DNA of 64,000 nucleotides from positions 1 to 64,000 of the forward strand of contig JAJRXR010000021.1 in NCBI GenBank assembly GCA_024276195.1. Reading direction: 5' to 3'. Within the stretch, counting starts at the first letter, position 1. Each line of letters begins with the position of its first letter. Origin of the DNA: Planctomycetota bacterium. Lineage in GTDB: Bacteria > Planctomycetota > Phycisphaerae > Phycisphaerales > UBA1924. The notes below the pieces were generated by a model that did no database searches, had not been told where the DNA came from, and saw nothing but the letters and a program-made list of their open reading frames with translations. Positions 25,544 to 34,315 of the stretch are shown piece by piece. A program made the position numbers and the translations under genes.

Positions 25544-26644
25544 ATGCACACGCTCTTTCTGACCGACACCATCTTTGCACTGCGCGAGCGGGCGCTGCTG
25601 TCGCGTCTGGAAGTCGGGCTGGCGGGTGAGGGGGTCCGCATCACGATCGCGGCCCCGTTCGAGGCCACGCGGATGATGGACCTGAACATCCTGGGCGAGC
25701 CGGTGTGCTACCACGAGGGCAAGTTCTCGCTGACGCGCCGCATGCGCGCCGGGCGCCTGGCCGAGCAGGTGTCCAACGCCGCAGAGGAGGGGGCGCCCCC
25801 GGTGCAGGTGGTGCATGTCTTCGGCGGCGCGGCGTGGTCGCTCGGCGCCGAACTCGCCCGCATCTGGGATTCCGCCCTCGTGCTCGAGGTCTGGCGGGCC
25901 AACCTCGCGGACCGCGCCCGGGCGATGGCCGGGCACATGCGCGAGCAGACCGTCCTGGCGGCCCCCGACCCGAGCATCGAACGCGCCATCCTCCGCGATG
26001 GAGGCGGGGCCGTCGTCCGCCTCACCCCCTGGGGCGCCCGGAACGATTCCGAAGCCTCGGGCGCCTTCAGCTCCGGGCGAGCCCCGGCGGTCATGATGAT
26101 CGGTGTCGGGCGCGATGTGACGGCATACGCCCGCGCGTTCGATGGCCTAGCGCGCGTTGCCGAGCTGAACCCGGAGATGATGATCTTCATCGACAGCGAG
26201 GCTGCACGCCGCGCTGGTCTGTGGGAGCGCACCGAGCGCCTCGGCATCCGCGGGCGCGTCTCGCTGATCGACGCGATGGAAGACCGGCGCGATCTCGTCC
26301 TCCGGGGCGACGTGATCGTCCATCCCGATGCGCGCGGCGAGCACCGCACCCTCCTGCTCGACGCCATGGCCTCGGGCATGGCCGTCCTCGCGGGCGAAGA
26401 TCCATTCGTCAGTGCGCTCATCGACGGGCGGACCGCGCGCCTGCTCCCGCCCGGCGCTTCCGCCGCCCAGTGGGGCGATGCGCTCGATACCCTCCTCGCC
26501 GATCCCGAGCGCGCCAAGGCCCTGGGCGCCTCGGCCCGGGCGTACGTCCGAGAGAAGCACCGCGTGAGCGCCCAGGTCGCGGCGGTGCTCGACGTCTACG
26601 AGTGGTCCACCCAGCGGGCCTTGCCGTTTAAGCCGGGCGCGTAG
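25544..26644 (+). CDS. GT4-like glycosyltransferase, divergent
   Basis: 366 aa. The protein has two Rossmann-like halves. The C-terminal one contains DVIVHPDARGEHRTLLLDAMASGMAVLAGEDP and the LLADPERAKALGASARAYVREKHR tail that is common to GT-B group 1 glycosyltransferases. The classical E-x7-E pair is not clear, because the first Glu (in RGEHRTLLLDAM) is followed by Asp. The N-terminal half is weakly conserved (VQVVHVFGGAAWSLG). It could transfer a sugar to a cell-envelope glycan; donor and acceptor are unknown. It follows the transporter gene by about 50 bases and precedes an unrelated secreted protein. Confidence 0.65.
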   Translation: MHTLFLTDTIFALRERALLSRLEVGLAGEGVRITIAAPFEATRMMDLNILGEPVCYHEGKFSLTRRMRAGRLAEQVSNAAEEGAPPVQVVHVFGGAAWSLGAELARIWDSALVLEVWRANLADRARAMAGHMREQTVLAAPDPSIERAILRDGGGAVVRLTPWGARNDSEASGAFSSGRAPAVMMIGVGRDVTAYARAFDGLARVAELNPEMMIFIDSEAARRAGLWERTERLGIRGRVSLIDAMEDRRDLVLRGDVIVHPDARGEHRTLLLDAMASGMAVLAGEDPFVSALIDGRTARLLPPGASAAQWGDALDTLLADPERAKALGASARAYVREKHRVSAQVAAVLDVYEWSTQRALPFKPGA

Positions 26645-26829
26645 CGCCCGCGTCCGAGAAGGTCCGCCCCAAAGCCCAAGTTCAGGGAAACTCACCGAAC
26701 ACGGTGGCGGACTGTAACTTCTGGTGAATACTGGAGTTGTGTAGGAATGATCCGCATCGGGCGGGTCTTGATGACTGCGCCAGCGTTCGCGGAGTGAGGG
26801 CGGCTGGGGCGACACGAGGAGATACTGAC

Positions 26830-27579
26830 ATGATCCTGAGTACCCTGATTCTTTCCATGACCGTTGCGCAGGCCGCCCCCGAGGTTCCGGTGACGTTCAC
26901 GCCGCTGACGACCGTGCAGACGGCCGCCCCCCTGATCGATCTCCGCCAGGAGATGGTCACCAACAGGCTCGGCTCGCGTGAGTACCAGCTCCTCGACGGG
27001 CTGAGCGATGCGAGCCGGCGCGAACGCGAACGCCTCGGCGCGGGCGACGACGCCCCACGAGCGATCTATGTCCGCGCCTTCGACGCCATCTTTGTCATCG
27101 ACCCCTTCGAGGAGATCAACGAGCTGATCCCGCGTCCGATCGAGGACGGCGAGACGCTCCGCGCCCAGCGCCAGCTCTTCGGCGAGTTCAGCCTGTACAC
27201 CGATCGGACGCTGTTCGACTGGACCCGCGTCGAGGCGACGGCGGAGCTCTTCCGCATCCTTGAAACGGCCCGCCTGGACTGGCTCCGCTCCAACGGGTAC
27301 TTCGGCGTGCAGACATTCACCTCCGGCGCCGAGCGTGCTGAGGGCGAGGCCAGGGGCGAGATCCGCCCGCGGGCGACGTTCCAGCGACCGGAGGACATGC
27401 CGCGGACGCGTTCGCGTGAGCAAGTCCGCGGAGATTCAACGCCGAGTATTGAGGACGCCGGGGCGATGCTCGCCTCGAGCGGCGAGCCGATGCGTATCTC
27501 GGCTCCAAGGTACACCAGGAGTCAGGTCCGGATTTCGATGCCGGGCCGGGAAGCGGGCGAGTCGATCGTCGTTCGCTAA
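26830..27579 (+). CDS. Predicted exported protein of unknown function
   Basis: 249 aa. The ATG at 26830 has gaggaga 8 bases upstream and starts a short signal peptide (MILSTLILSMTVAQAAP, cleavage near residue 16). The mature part is helical and acidic (YVRAFDAIFVIDPFEEINELIP, then TELFRILETARLDW-like repeats) and ends with a basic tail, RSQVRISMPGREAGESIVVR. I recognise no domain. The 185-base gap before it probably holds its own promoter. Confidence 0.6.
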   Translation: MILSTLILSMTVAQAAPEVPVTFTPLTTVQTAAPLIDLRQEMVTNRLGSREYQLLDGLSDASRRERERLGAGDDAPRAIYVRAFDAIFVIDPFEEINELIPRPIEDGETLRAQRQLFGEFSLYTDRTLFDWTRVEATAELFRILETARLDWLRSNGYFGVQTFTSGAERAEGEARGEIRPRATFQRPEDMPRTRSREQVRGDSTPSIEDAGAMLASSGEPMRISAPRYTRSQVRISMPGREAGESIVVR

Positions 27580-27651
27580 GGGGAGACGGAGAGAGACTCC
27601 CCCCGCCGCGCCATGCGGATCGAGAGATCACGGGCGCGGTAGACTCGGGTC

Positions 27652-29154
27652 GTGGGCCGACTCCCCTTCGATCCGAGCAAGATGGCGTCGGGCGGTTCCC
27701 GCCCAGACCAGCCAAGACGCTCAGCGGATAGCCATCCGCTGAGCGTTTCTGCGCTCGCAGCCAAAATCGACTCCGCCCTCAAAGCGTCCATCCCCAAGCG
27801 GGTGCGTGTCATCGGGCAGGTCGGCGCCTTCCGCGATCGCACCCACTGGTACTTCAACCTGAGCGACCCGGAATCGGTCGTCGGCGCCGTGATGTTCGCC
27901 TCGCTCGCCCGGAGGTCAAAGTTCGCGCCCGAGGACGGCATGGAGGTCGTCGTGTCCGGGCGGGTCGATTTCTACGCCCCGGGGGGCAAGGTTAGCCTGA
28001 TTGTTGACAAGATCGAGCCCGTCGGCGCCGGCGCGGCGGAGCTGGCGCTGCGCAAGCTCCTTGAAGAGGTCCGGGCGCTGGGCTGGCTCGACCCGCAGCG
28101 CAAGCGCCAGCTGCCGACGTTCACGAGGCGCATCGGCGTGGTGACGAGCCGCACCGGCGCCGCGCTGCAGGACGTGATCAACACCGCCTCACGCCGGTGC
28201 CCGGGCGTCGGGCTTGTGCTCGTTGACGCCCGGGTTCAGGGTGAGAGCGCCGCCGACGAGGTCCGGCGCGCGATCCGCGCCCTGGGCGGCGCTAGCGAAC
28301 GCCTCGGTGTGGATGCGATCATCGTCACACGAGGTGGGGGCTCGCCCGAAGACCTTGCCGCGTTCAATGACAAAGAGCTGGCCCGCGCGATCGTCGAATC
28401 GCCCGTGCCGGTGGTCGCGGCCATCGGTCACGAGACGGACACGACGCTGGCCGAGCTGGTGGCCGACGAACGCTGCTCGACGCCGACGCAGGCCGCGATG
28501 CGCCTCACGCCCGAGCGCGAGGCGCTGCGCGAGCAGGTCGCGTCGCTCAGCGCCCGCCTGCGCCGGTCGCTCGATGAGCGGGTCAGGTTCGAGCGCCAGC
28601 GCACCGCCTCGCTCGCGGCCAGGTCGGTGTTGCGCGATGCACGCCAGATCGTGCGCCTCAGGCAAGACCAGCTCGGTGCGCTCTCCGGGCGCCTGCGCCA
28701 TGCGCTGCGCCGCGCCGGGGGGAGCGAGCACCGCCGGATCGCGTCGCTGGGTCTCCGCCTCGAGCGCAAACGCCCCGGCGAGATCCACGCGCGCCGCCAG
28801 GAACGCCTCGTTGCTCTCGGGGAGCGTCTGCACCGGGGCGCTCGCGTCGTGATCTCGCAGGAGCGCGAGGCGGTCGATGCGCTCGAGCGGGAGCTCAACG
28901 CGGTCGGGCCGATGAGCGTGCTCGCCCGCGGCTTTAGCGCCACGTTCGACGGGCAGGGGCGCCTGGTCCGCTCGGTGGACCAGCTCATCCCGGGCCAGCG
29001 CATCACCACACGGGTCAGCGACGGGAGCTTCGCCTCGAGCGTCGAGGGCGCCCCGGGCGAGCGCTACGCCCCCGCCCCGCCCCCGAGGCGGACTCGGCGC
29101 AAGCGCGGGGCGCCAGACCCGAGCCAGATGGACCTGTTCCGGGGGGACGGGTAA
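27652..29154 (+). CDS. xseA: Exodeoxyribonuclease VII large subunit
   Basis: 500 aa from a GTG at 27652; an ATG at 27682 is the alternative. An N-terminal OB fold (residues about 30-130: SVSALAAKIDSAL..VRVIGQV, GRVDFYAPGGKVSLIVDKI) is followed by the catalytic domain, with RIGVVTSRTGAALQDVINT, IIVTRGGGSPEDLAAFND, VVAAIGHETDTTLAELVAD and STPTQAAMRLTP. A long Arg/Leu-rich coiled coil (about residues 285-430) follows, where XseB chains bind. The protein digests single-stranded DNA from both ends in mismatch and crosslink repair. The xseB gene begins 1 base after its stop, which confirms the pair. Confidence 0.95.
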   Translation: MGRLPFDPSKMASGGSRPDQPRRSADSHPLSVSALAAKIDSALKASIPKRVRVIGQVGAFRDRTHWYFNLSDPESVVGAVMFASLARRSKFAPEDGMEVVVSGRVDFYAPGGKVSLIVDKIEPVGAGAAELALRKLLEEVRALGWLDPQRKRQLPTFTRRIGVVTSRTGAALQDVINTASRRCPGVGLVLVDARVQGESAADEVRRAIRALGGASERLGVDAIIVTRGGGSPEDLAAFNDKELARAIVESPVPVVAAIGHETDTTLAELVADERCSTPTQAAMRLTPEREALREQVASLSARLRRSLDERVRFERQRTASLAARSVLRDARQIVRLRQDQLGALSGRLRHALRRAGGSEHRRIASLGLRLERKRPGEIHARRQERLVALGERLHRGARVVISQEREAVDALERELNAVGPMSVLARGFSATFDGQGRLVRSVDQLIPGQRITTRVSDGSFASSVEGAPGERYAPAPPPRRTRRKRGAPDPSQMDLFRGDG

Positions 29155-29155
29155 G

Positions 29156-29446
29156 GTGGATCCTGTGGATCCTATGGGCAAGAAGAAGAAGTCCGAGGCG
29201 GACCAGGGCGTTGGCGAGCTCTCCTACGAGCAGGCGGTCGAGCGCCTCGAGGAGCTGGTCGAGCGGATCGAGTCGGGCGAGATCGGGCTGGAGGCGTCGA
29301 TCGAGGCGTACGAGCGGGGCGTGGCGTTGCTCGGGCGCTGCCGGGCGGTGCTCGATGATGTCGAGCACCGGATCGAGCAGCTCTCGGTGGATCAGCTCGA
29401 ACAAGAGCGCAGTACCGGGGGCGATCGGGCCGATGAAGGGGCCTGA
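29156..29446 (+). CDS. xseB: Exodeoxyribonuclease VII small subunit
   Basis: 96 aa. It has the conserved XseB core LSYEQAVERLEELVERIESGEIGLEASIEAYERGVALL, an antiparallel helical pair that packs on the XseA coiled coil. A GTG at 29156 is taken because it follows the xseA stop at once; an ATG at 29174 would remove six residues before the KKKK stretch. The stop overlaps the prepilin peptidase start by one base, so xseA, xseB and pilD are probably co-translated. Confidence 0.93.
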   Translation: MDPVDPMGKKKKSEADQGVGELSYEQAVERLEELVERIESGEIGLEASIEAYERGVALLGRCRAVLDDVEHRIEQLSVDQLEQERSTGGDRADEGA

Positions 29447-30849
29447 TGTCAATGGCTGATTTTTACATGTGGCTCCCCCGGATCACGACGCTGCTCTTCA
29501 TCGGCGCGTTCGGCGCCAGCGTCGGCTCACTCACCAACGTGCTCGTCTACCGCCTGCCCCGGGGGCTCGGGGTCGTCACGCCCGCGTCGCGCTGCCCGTC
29601 GTGCGAGACCAAGCTGACCTGGCGGGAGAACATCCCGATCTTCGGCTGGCTGATTCTGCGGGGCAGGTGCCGCTTTTGTCAGTCAAAAATCTCGCCCGAG
29701 TACCCGATCGTCGAGGCGCTGATGGCGATGCTGTTCATGGGGTTCTACGCGCTGTGGTACGTCGTGCCGGCGGATGTCCCGTTCTGGGGATCAATCAAGC
29801 CCGAGTGGGCGCTGACCGACGAGGGCATGGCCTTCGCCTATCAGACGTGGCCCGCGTTCGCGATCCTGCTCGCGCTCGTCGCCTCGCTCGTCGCGATGAC
29901 CATCGTTGACGCCAAGACGTACACCATCCCGCTCGTGCTCGCCTGGGTCCCGCTCGGGCTGGGGATCCTCGGGCACACGGGGCACGCGCTGTGGTTCGAA
30001 CTCCACCACGGCGCCATGACCCAGACCGCCCCAGGCCTCTGGATCACGCCCGACCGGACACGCTGGATCTCCGAGATCGGGTGGCAGTGGACGATTACCA
30101 CGCCCGCAGGCGATGGGTGGCGGTGGATCGGCGCGGCGCTCGGGGGCGTCGTCGGGCTCATCGTTGCCAACGCCCTGGTGGCGTTCGGCCTGATCCGCCG
30201 GAGCTTCGCGGACTACGACGAGTGGGAGGCCAAGGCCCTGGCCGAGCGTCAGGTCGAGACCCCGGGCGATGCCGCCAAGGTCGTCGAGGGCGCCTGCAAG
30301 ACCTCCAAGCAAGGCGAGAACGACGAATCCGCCGCCGATTTGTGGATCCAGTACCCGCACGCGCGCCGGGAGATGGTCAAAGAGCTGGCCTTCCTGGCCC
30401 CGGTGGTCGGGCTCGCAATCGTCGGCGCCTGGGTGCTCAACCCCGCTGGCGGCCCTCTGGCCCAGACGGGCGTCGCCCCGCTGTGGCTCACGGTGCTCTC
30501 GGGGACGCTCCTCGGGGCGTTCGCGGGCGGGGGCGTGGTCTGGGCGGTCCGGATCCTGGGCTCGCTGGCGTTCGGGAAAGAGGCGATGGGGCTCGGCGAT
30601 GTCCACCTCATGGCCGCCGTTGGCGCCTGCCTAGGCTGGATCGACCCGGTGCTCGCCTTCTTCGGCGCGGCCTTCGTCGGCGTCGCCTGGGCGCTGCTGG
30701 GGGCTTTGCTTGGAGGCAAGCTCAGGCGGGCGATGCCCTACGGCCCGTTCCTGGCGATCGCGACCCTGATGGTGGTCCTGGGCAAGCCCTGGATCGAGGT
30801 TCTGCTCGGGCGCCTGACCGGGGCCTCGGGGCCGCTGCACCTGCCGTAG
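29446..30849 (+). CDS. pilD: Prepilin peptidase (A24 family) with a long internal insertion
   Basis: 467 aa; family members are usually 230-290 aa. The N-terminal zinc-binding domain has C50-x2-C53 and C75-x2-C78. The membrane aspartyl protease core carries D155 in IVDAKTYTIP and D385 in the GLGD motif GLGDVHLMAAVGA, the two catalytic residues. About 230 residues separate them, against 60-70 usually. The extra part includes TWTITTPAGDGWRW-like external loops and a charged cytoplasmic stretch (about residues 250-300). The enzyme cleaves leader peptides of prepilins and methylates the new N-terminus. It is the only such gene here, and it would serve both pilin clusters. Confidence 0.92.
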   Translation: MSMADFYMWLPRITTLLFIGAFGASVGSLTNVLVYRLPRGLGVVTPASRCPSCETKLTWRENIPIFGWLILRGRCRFCQSKISPEYPIVEALMAMLFMGFYALWYVVPADVPFWGSIKPEWALTDEGMAFAYQTWPAFAILLALVASLVAMTIVDAKTYTIPLVLAWVPLGLGILGHTGHALWFELHHGAMTQTAPGLWITPDRTRWISEIGWQWTITTPAGDGWRWIGAALGGVVGLIVANALVAFGLIRRSFADYDEWEAKALAERQVETPGDAAKVVEGACKTSKQGENDESAADLWIQYPHARREMVKELAFLAPVVGLAIVGAWVLNPAGGPLAQTGVAPLWLTVLSGTLLGAFAGGGVVWAVRILGSLAFGKEAMGLGDVHLMAAVGACLGWIDPVLAFFGAAFVGVAWALLGALLGGKLRRAMPYGPFLAIATLMVVLGKPWIEVLLGRLTGASGPLHLP

Positions 30850-30964
30850 CGGATGGGCTGTGAGGGGACGGTGGAAGGCGCACGGGCTGCGCGTGCGCGG
30901 TATTCTTCTGCACAAAGCGGGCGAGGGTTCGCACGAACGGAATCGACATACGGGAGGTTCAAGG

Positions 30965-31651
30965 ATGACCACACGGAAAACGACGGCGGTGCTGCTGGGT
31001 GTTCTGTGCGCCGGGGCGCTGATCGCGGGCGGGTGCAAAAACGTCAAGAAGGCGGACTACGACGCGGCGATCGTGGAGAACACCAAGCTCCGCGAGCGCA
31101 TCGCCACGCTGCAGGGCAAGGTGCGTGACTCGAACGAGCAGGTGGACGCCGCGCAGCGCGCCAAGGACGACGCCCTCGCGCAGCAGCGTTCGCAGTACCA
31201 ATCTCAGCTCGACGCGGCCCGTCAGGCACAAGCCATCACACCGATCAACCAGACTTCGGGGTTCGAGGGGATCCCGGGCGTGCAGACGAGCGTCGGCGGC
31301 GGGGGCGAGCTCGTCGTCGCGGTCGAGGGCGATGTGCTGTTCGACTCGGGCAAGGTCGCCCTGAAATCGACGGCGCGCAAGTCGCTCGATCGCGTGGCCG
31401 GGGTGATCAACAGCCGGTACCGCGGGCAGCAGATCCGCATCGAGGGGTATACCGATTCAGACCCGATCCGCAAGAGCAAGTGGCGCTCCAACGAGCACCT
31501 CTCCGCCGAGCGGGCGTTGGCTGTCGAGACGTACCTGGTCAAGAAGGGCGTCAAGAACGACCGGGTGTACTCTGCGGCGTTCGGACCGGCCAACTCCAAG
31601 TCCACCAAGAAAGACTCACGCCGGGTCGAGATCGTGATCCTGGGCAGCTGA
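30965..31651 (+). CDS. OmpA/Pal-type peptidoglycan-binding lipoprotein
   Basis: 228 aa. The ATG at 30965 follows gggagg. A lipoprotein signal peptide ends with lipobox IAGGC (Cys near residue 23). A coiled coil (about residues 30-95: KADYDAAIVENTKLRERIAT) leads to an OmpA C-terminal domain: DVLFDSGKVALKSTARKSLD, IEGYTDSDPI, SNEHLSAERALAVETYL and RRVEIVIL. It is predicted to anchor the outer membrane to peptidoglycan. The gene lies 115 bases after pilD and may have its own promoter. Confidence 0.9.
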   Translation: MTTRKTTAVLLGVLCAGALIAGGCKNVKKADYDAAIVENTKLRERIATLQGKVRDSNEQVDAAQRAKDDALAQQRSQYQSQLDAARQAQAITPINQTSGFEGIPGVQTSVGGGGELVVAVEGDVLFDSGKVALKSTARKSLDRVAGVINSRYRGQQIRIEGYTDSDPIRKSKWRSNEHLSAERALAVETYLVKKGVKNDRVYSAAFGPANSKSTKKDSRRVEIVILGS

Positions 31652-31753
31652 GCCCCGGGCGGCTTGTCTGGACTGAAGGCGCGTCGTGCGCTGGCCGATG
31701 GGCTGTGCCGTGGGTACAATCGCACCCGCCGGAAATACCTCGGCGGGGCTGTT

Positions 31754-31827
31754 GGGCGATTGGCGCAGTTGGCTAGCGCGCCAGTATGACACACTGGAGG
31801 TCACAGGTTCGAGCCCTGTATCGCCCA
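31754..31827 (+). tRNA. tRNA-Val (anticodon GAC)
   Basis: Acceptor GGGCGAT/ATCGCCC with discriminator A, D stem GCGC/GCGC, anticodon stem CCAGT/ACTGG with loop ATGACAC (anticodon GAC), and T arm ACAGG-TTCGAGC-CCTGT. CCA is not encoded. Confidence 0.95.
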
Positions 31828-31835
31828 TTGCAGAC

Positions 31836-31868
31836 CGGCCCCGGGGAAATCCCGGGGCCGTTGTCTTT
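31836..31868 (+). terminator. Rho-independent terminator after tRNA-Val
   Basis: The perfect arms cggccccggg (31836-31845) and cccggggccg (31851-31860) have a gaaat loop and are followed by ttgtcttt. It separates tRNA-Val from tRNA-Thr. Confidence 0.85.
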
Positions 31869-31892
31869 CCTGGGGGGGCTCGGCCCCGCCTG

Positions 31893-31965
31893 GCCGCCTT
31901 AGCTCAGTTGGTAGAGCATTGGTTTTGTAAACCAAATGTCGCCGGTTCAAGTCCGGCAGGCGGCT
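31893..31965 (+). tRNA. tRNA-Thr (anticodon TGT)
   Basis: Acceptor GCCGCCT/AGGCGGC with discriminator U, D stem GCTC/GAGC, anticodon stem TTGGT/ACCAA with loop TTTGTAA (anticodon TGT), and T arm GCCGG-TTCAAGT-CCGGC. CCA is not encoded. Confidence 0.95.
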
Positions 31966-32337
31966 TTCCTGGCTCGCGCATCCTGAAGTCCCCTTGAACC
32001 CGGCAACTCCGGTTTGCTCTGGCGCCCCGAGCCGATGTGCAGCTTTCGTGCAGGACAAATCCACCGGCTCGGCAAGAGGCGCCCACTGAGGACGCCGGGA
32101 TACGTCGTCTGGCGCAGCAATATCGCCCAATGTCTGATATTCCAGATCAGACGCAAACTCCTTGTCCGTGAAGATGGGGCGTCGATGCGGATAATGCCGA
32201 TGCGGTCGGCCTGTTGCATCACAAAGCTCGCAATGGGCTGGTTTTCATCCTCGTCGTATCTAACTCCTTTATTTAGCAAGGGGAATCGATTGGGAGCCCG
32301 TTTGGCTTCCTGCATTCTCTTTCGAAGGGGTTAACTG
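31966..32337. other. Gene-free stretch between tRNA-Thr and the fibro-slime gene
   Basis: These 372 bases are clearly richer in A+T than the surrounding genes. I found no convincing coding sequence, RNA gene or terminator in them. Reading frames that run through the tRNA-Thr gene on the minus strand have no family resemblance. The sequence right before 32338 (cgaaggggttaactg) gives a usable ribosome site. The stretch could hold the promoter of the fibro-slime gene. Confidence 0.6.
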
Positions 32338-33768
32338 ATGACAAACCGAACGCCGAGCGTCGCTCATATCGACACGATACAGACCAATACGCCTGTCACC
32401 GCCATATTGAAGAAGCATGAAGCGAGGATCGCGCTCTATGGTGGCTTGGCGATCCTGACGGCGGGGGTCGCTTTCGGCGGCGCCTCGGCCCCCCCGCCAG
32501 AAACTGTCCGGCTCAGCGGTGTGGTGCGTGACATGACTTCGACACACTCCGATTTTGGTGACAGCGCAACCAGAGGTCACATCGCACGACTCGCGGCACA
32601 TCGGTTGGGGGTTGACGGTCTCCCCGTATTCACGGGGATGGGGCTGGAAGTGCGGTCGCAGTGGTATGACGTTGACGGCCATCCCATCGCTCCCTACGGA
32701 GACGCGGGACTCGTCGGAGGCCACTTCGACGTGGACGTGTTTGATACCGCATCGACTTCTGAGCTGTACCACGAGCACCAGTACGACGACAAGTTTGACG
32801 TGACATACATCGACGTCGCCAACGATACTCGCCTTCTCTTCCGTGACATCATCACGGCGGGATATGCCAACCCGCTTCGTCTCGAGTTCGTGAACACACA
32901 AAACGGCGGCGCTGGCGTGTTCGACTTTGAGGCCGGGGACACGGTTGTCCGGGGTCAGACATCATCGGGGTTCACGACGACCTTCAATCCCGACGAGCTC
33001 GTTGCACTCAAAGTCGAGTTCTATTCTCTTATCGCGCTTCGAGGCACGAACCCCGGCACGAGTCAGGACGATATGGCCGGGCGGGACGGCTCCTTCTCGA
33101 TCAAGATGTGGGACACGGTGACCGACGAGCTGGTCTACGAGATCGTGGCCTATCACCACATCAAGAAGGACGTAATAATCGAGACCAACTTTGGTATCCC
33201 GGGCATGCAGGGTATCGATGCCTGTGGCGATCCGATCAACGATATCGGCGGGGCATTCGGGGGGGCCTCGACTGGGGGAGTGACTGATATGAGCTCCTTC
33301 GAGCAGTGGTTCCGGGACGTTCCGGGTGTGAACGGGGCCATGAGGCGCGACGTCTATCTGACCCGCGATGCCGAGGGCATCTACGAGTATCTCGACAATG
33401 AGTTCTTCCCGATCGACGGCGAGCTCTACGGCAACGAGGGTGAGCTGCACAACCAGCTCTTCACCTACTCGATCCAGGCCCGCTTCCAGTACAACGCCTG
33501 CGGAGATCAGTTCTTCGAGTTCGAGGGAAACGACTCCGCCTGGGTCTTCATCGACGACACAATGGTCATCGACCTCGGCGGCACGGGCACGGGGACAGGC
33601 CAGTACATTGCGCTCGACAGGCTGAATCTGGTCGATGGTGATTCCTACACGCTCCGCCTCTTTTACGCCCAGCGCCGACCGTCTGTCGAGTCGATCTTCA
33701 GAATCCGTACAAACCTGCAGTTTGAGAACCGTCAGACTGCTCTTCCTGGCGGCGTCGCGTACGACTGA
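32338..33768 (+). CDS. Exported fibro-slime domain protein
   Basis: 476 aa. A 30-residue N-terminal region precedes one hydrophobic segment (YGGLAILTAGVAFGGASA, about residues 34-51), either a late signal peptide or a membrane anchor. The extracellular part starts VRLSGVVRDM. The C-terminal 100 residues carry the fibro-slime/PA14-like module: YSIQARFQYN, QFFEFEGNDSAWVFIDD, MVIDLGGTG, LDRLNLVDGDSYTLRLFYAQR and ESIFRIRTNL. Such modules occur in proteins that bind surface polysaccharide in Fibrobacteres, Dictyostelium and planctomycetes. The gene uses more A/T-ending codons than its neighbours and stands alone between tRNA-Thr and a strong terminator. Confidence 0.8.
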   Translation: MTNRTPSVAHIDTIQTNTPVTAILKKHEARIALYGGLAILTAGVAFGGASAPPPETVRLSGVVRDMTSTHSDFGDSATRGHIARLAAHRLGVDGLPVFTGMGLEVRSQWYDVDGHPIAPYGDAGLVGGHFDVDVFDTASTSELYHEHQYDDKFDVTYIDVANDTRLLFRDIITAGYANPLRLEFVNTQNGGAGVFDFEAGDTVVRGQTSSGFTTTFNPDELVALKVEFYSLIALRGTNPGTSQDDMAGRDGSFSIKMWDTVTDELVYEIVAYHHIKKDVIIETNFGIPGMQGIDACGDPINDIGGAFGGASTGGVTDMSSFEQWFRDVPGVNGAMRRDVYLTRDAEGIYEYLDNEFFPIDGELYGNEGELHNQLFTYSIQARFQYNACGDQFFEFEGNDSAWVFIDDTMVIDLGGTGTGTGQYIALDRLNLVDGDSYTLRLFYAQRRPSVESIFRIRTNLQFENRQTALPGGVAYD

Positions 33769-33855
33769 GCCCGGACAAGGAGAGCGATGGTCAGGATTCG
33801 GCCCGGCGGCGGGCGCCTCCTCGAGATCAATCGCGACAGCTAGGCGTCAACGAAA

Positions 33856-33894
33856 CAGGGCGGAGCCGCGATGGCTCCGCCCTGTCTTTGCTTT
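33856..33894. terminator. Strong hairpin terminator after the fibro-slime gene
   Basis: The arms cagggcggagcc (33856-33867) and ggctccgccctg (33873-33884) pair perfectly over 12 bases with a gcgat loop, followed by tctttgcttt. It serves the plus-strand gene and could also act on the convergent minus-strand unit that ends at 33911. Confidence 0.9.
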
Positions 33895-33910
33895 GCTGTG
33901 CGATGGGCGC

Positions 33911-34315
33911 CTAGGGCCGCCCGCTCTCGTAGCGCCGGATGAACTCGCTCAGGTCGCTCGAATCGACCACGCCCTTGGGCTCGGCCAGGTCCGCTGCGGG
34001 GTCTGCCGCGCCCAGCAGAGCCATGAACCGGACCTTGTCCTGCGTGTCAAGGACACCAAACGGTTCGGCGACATCGGCGCCGCTGGCGACCAGCGGGCGA
34101 TGCTCGCTGAGCGTGCCGACAAGGGTGAGCCCCTCGCCCGAGAGCACGCAGGTGGACGGGCTGGTCTGGGCGCTGCCCGAGAGCGAGAACCCATCTCCCG
34201 AGAGCATCGTCCGGTTCTGAACGCCTGCGCTCGGGACCGTGCCCAGAGCGACAGAGGCGAGTGCAACGGTCGCGAGGATCGCCCCACGTCGGTTCATGTG
34301 TCTCATTGGTCTCAC
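33911..34315 (-). CDS. Small exported protein with a dockerin-like C-terminal repeat pair
   Basis: 134 aa. A signal peptide (after MNRRGAILATVALASVALGTVPSAG) precedes a short Ser/Thr/Gly-rich region and two repeats: ADVAEPFGVLDTQDKVRFMALLG and ADLAEPKGVVDSSDLSEFI. These repeats match the paired C-terminal repeat seen in many Phycisphaerae exported proteins and in the metalloprotease at 36889-39213. The ATG at 34315 overlaps the stop of the larger surface-protein gene by 4 bases; starts at 34306 and 34297 are also possible. The role of the repeat (sorting, anchoring or calcium binding) is unknown. Confidence 0.75.
   Translation of the reverse strand: MRPMRHMNRRGAILATVALASVALGTVPSAGVQNRTMLSGDGFSLSGSAQTSPSTCVLSGEGLTLVGTLSEHRPLVASGADVAEPFGVLDTQDKVRFMALLGAADPAADLAEPKGVVDSSDLSEFIRRYESGRP

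Noticed and set aside
27580..27604. Possible terminator after the exported unknown protein
   Set aside because: The ggggag/ctcccc stem is short with an 11-base loop and has no T tract.
31947..32315. Minus-strand open frame of about 120 codons after tRNA-Thr
   Set aside because: It runs through the 3' end of the tRNA gene and has no recognisable protein features.
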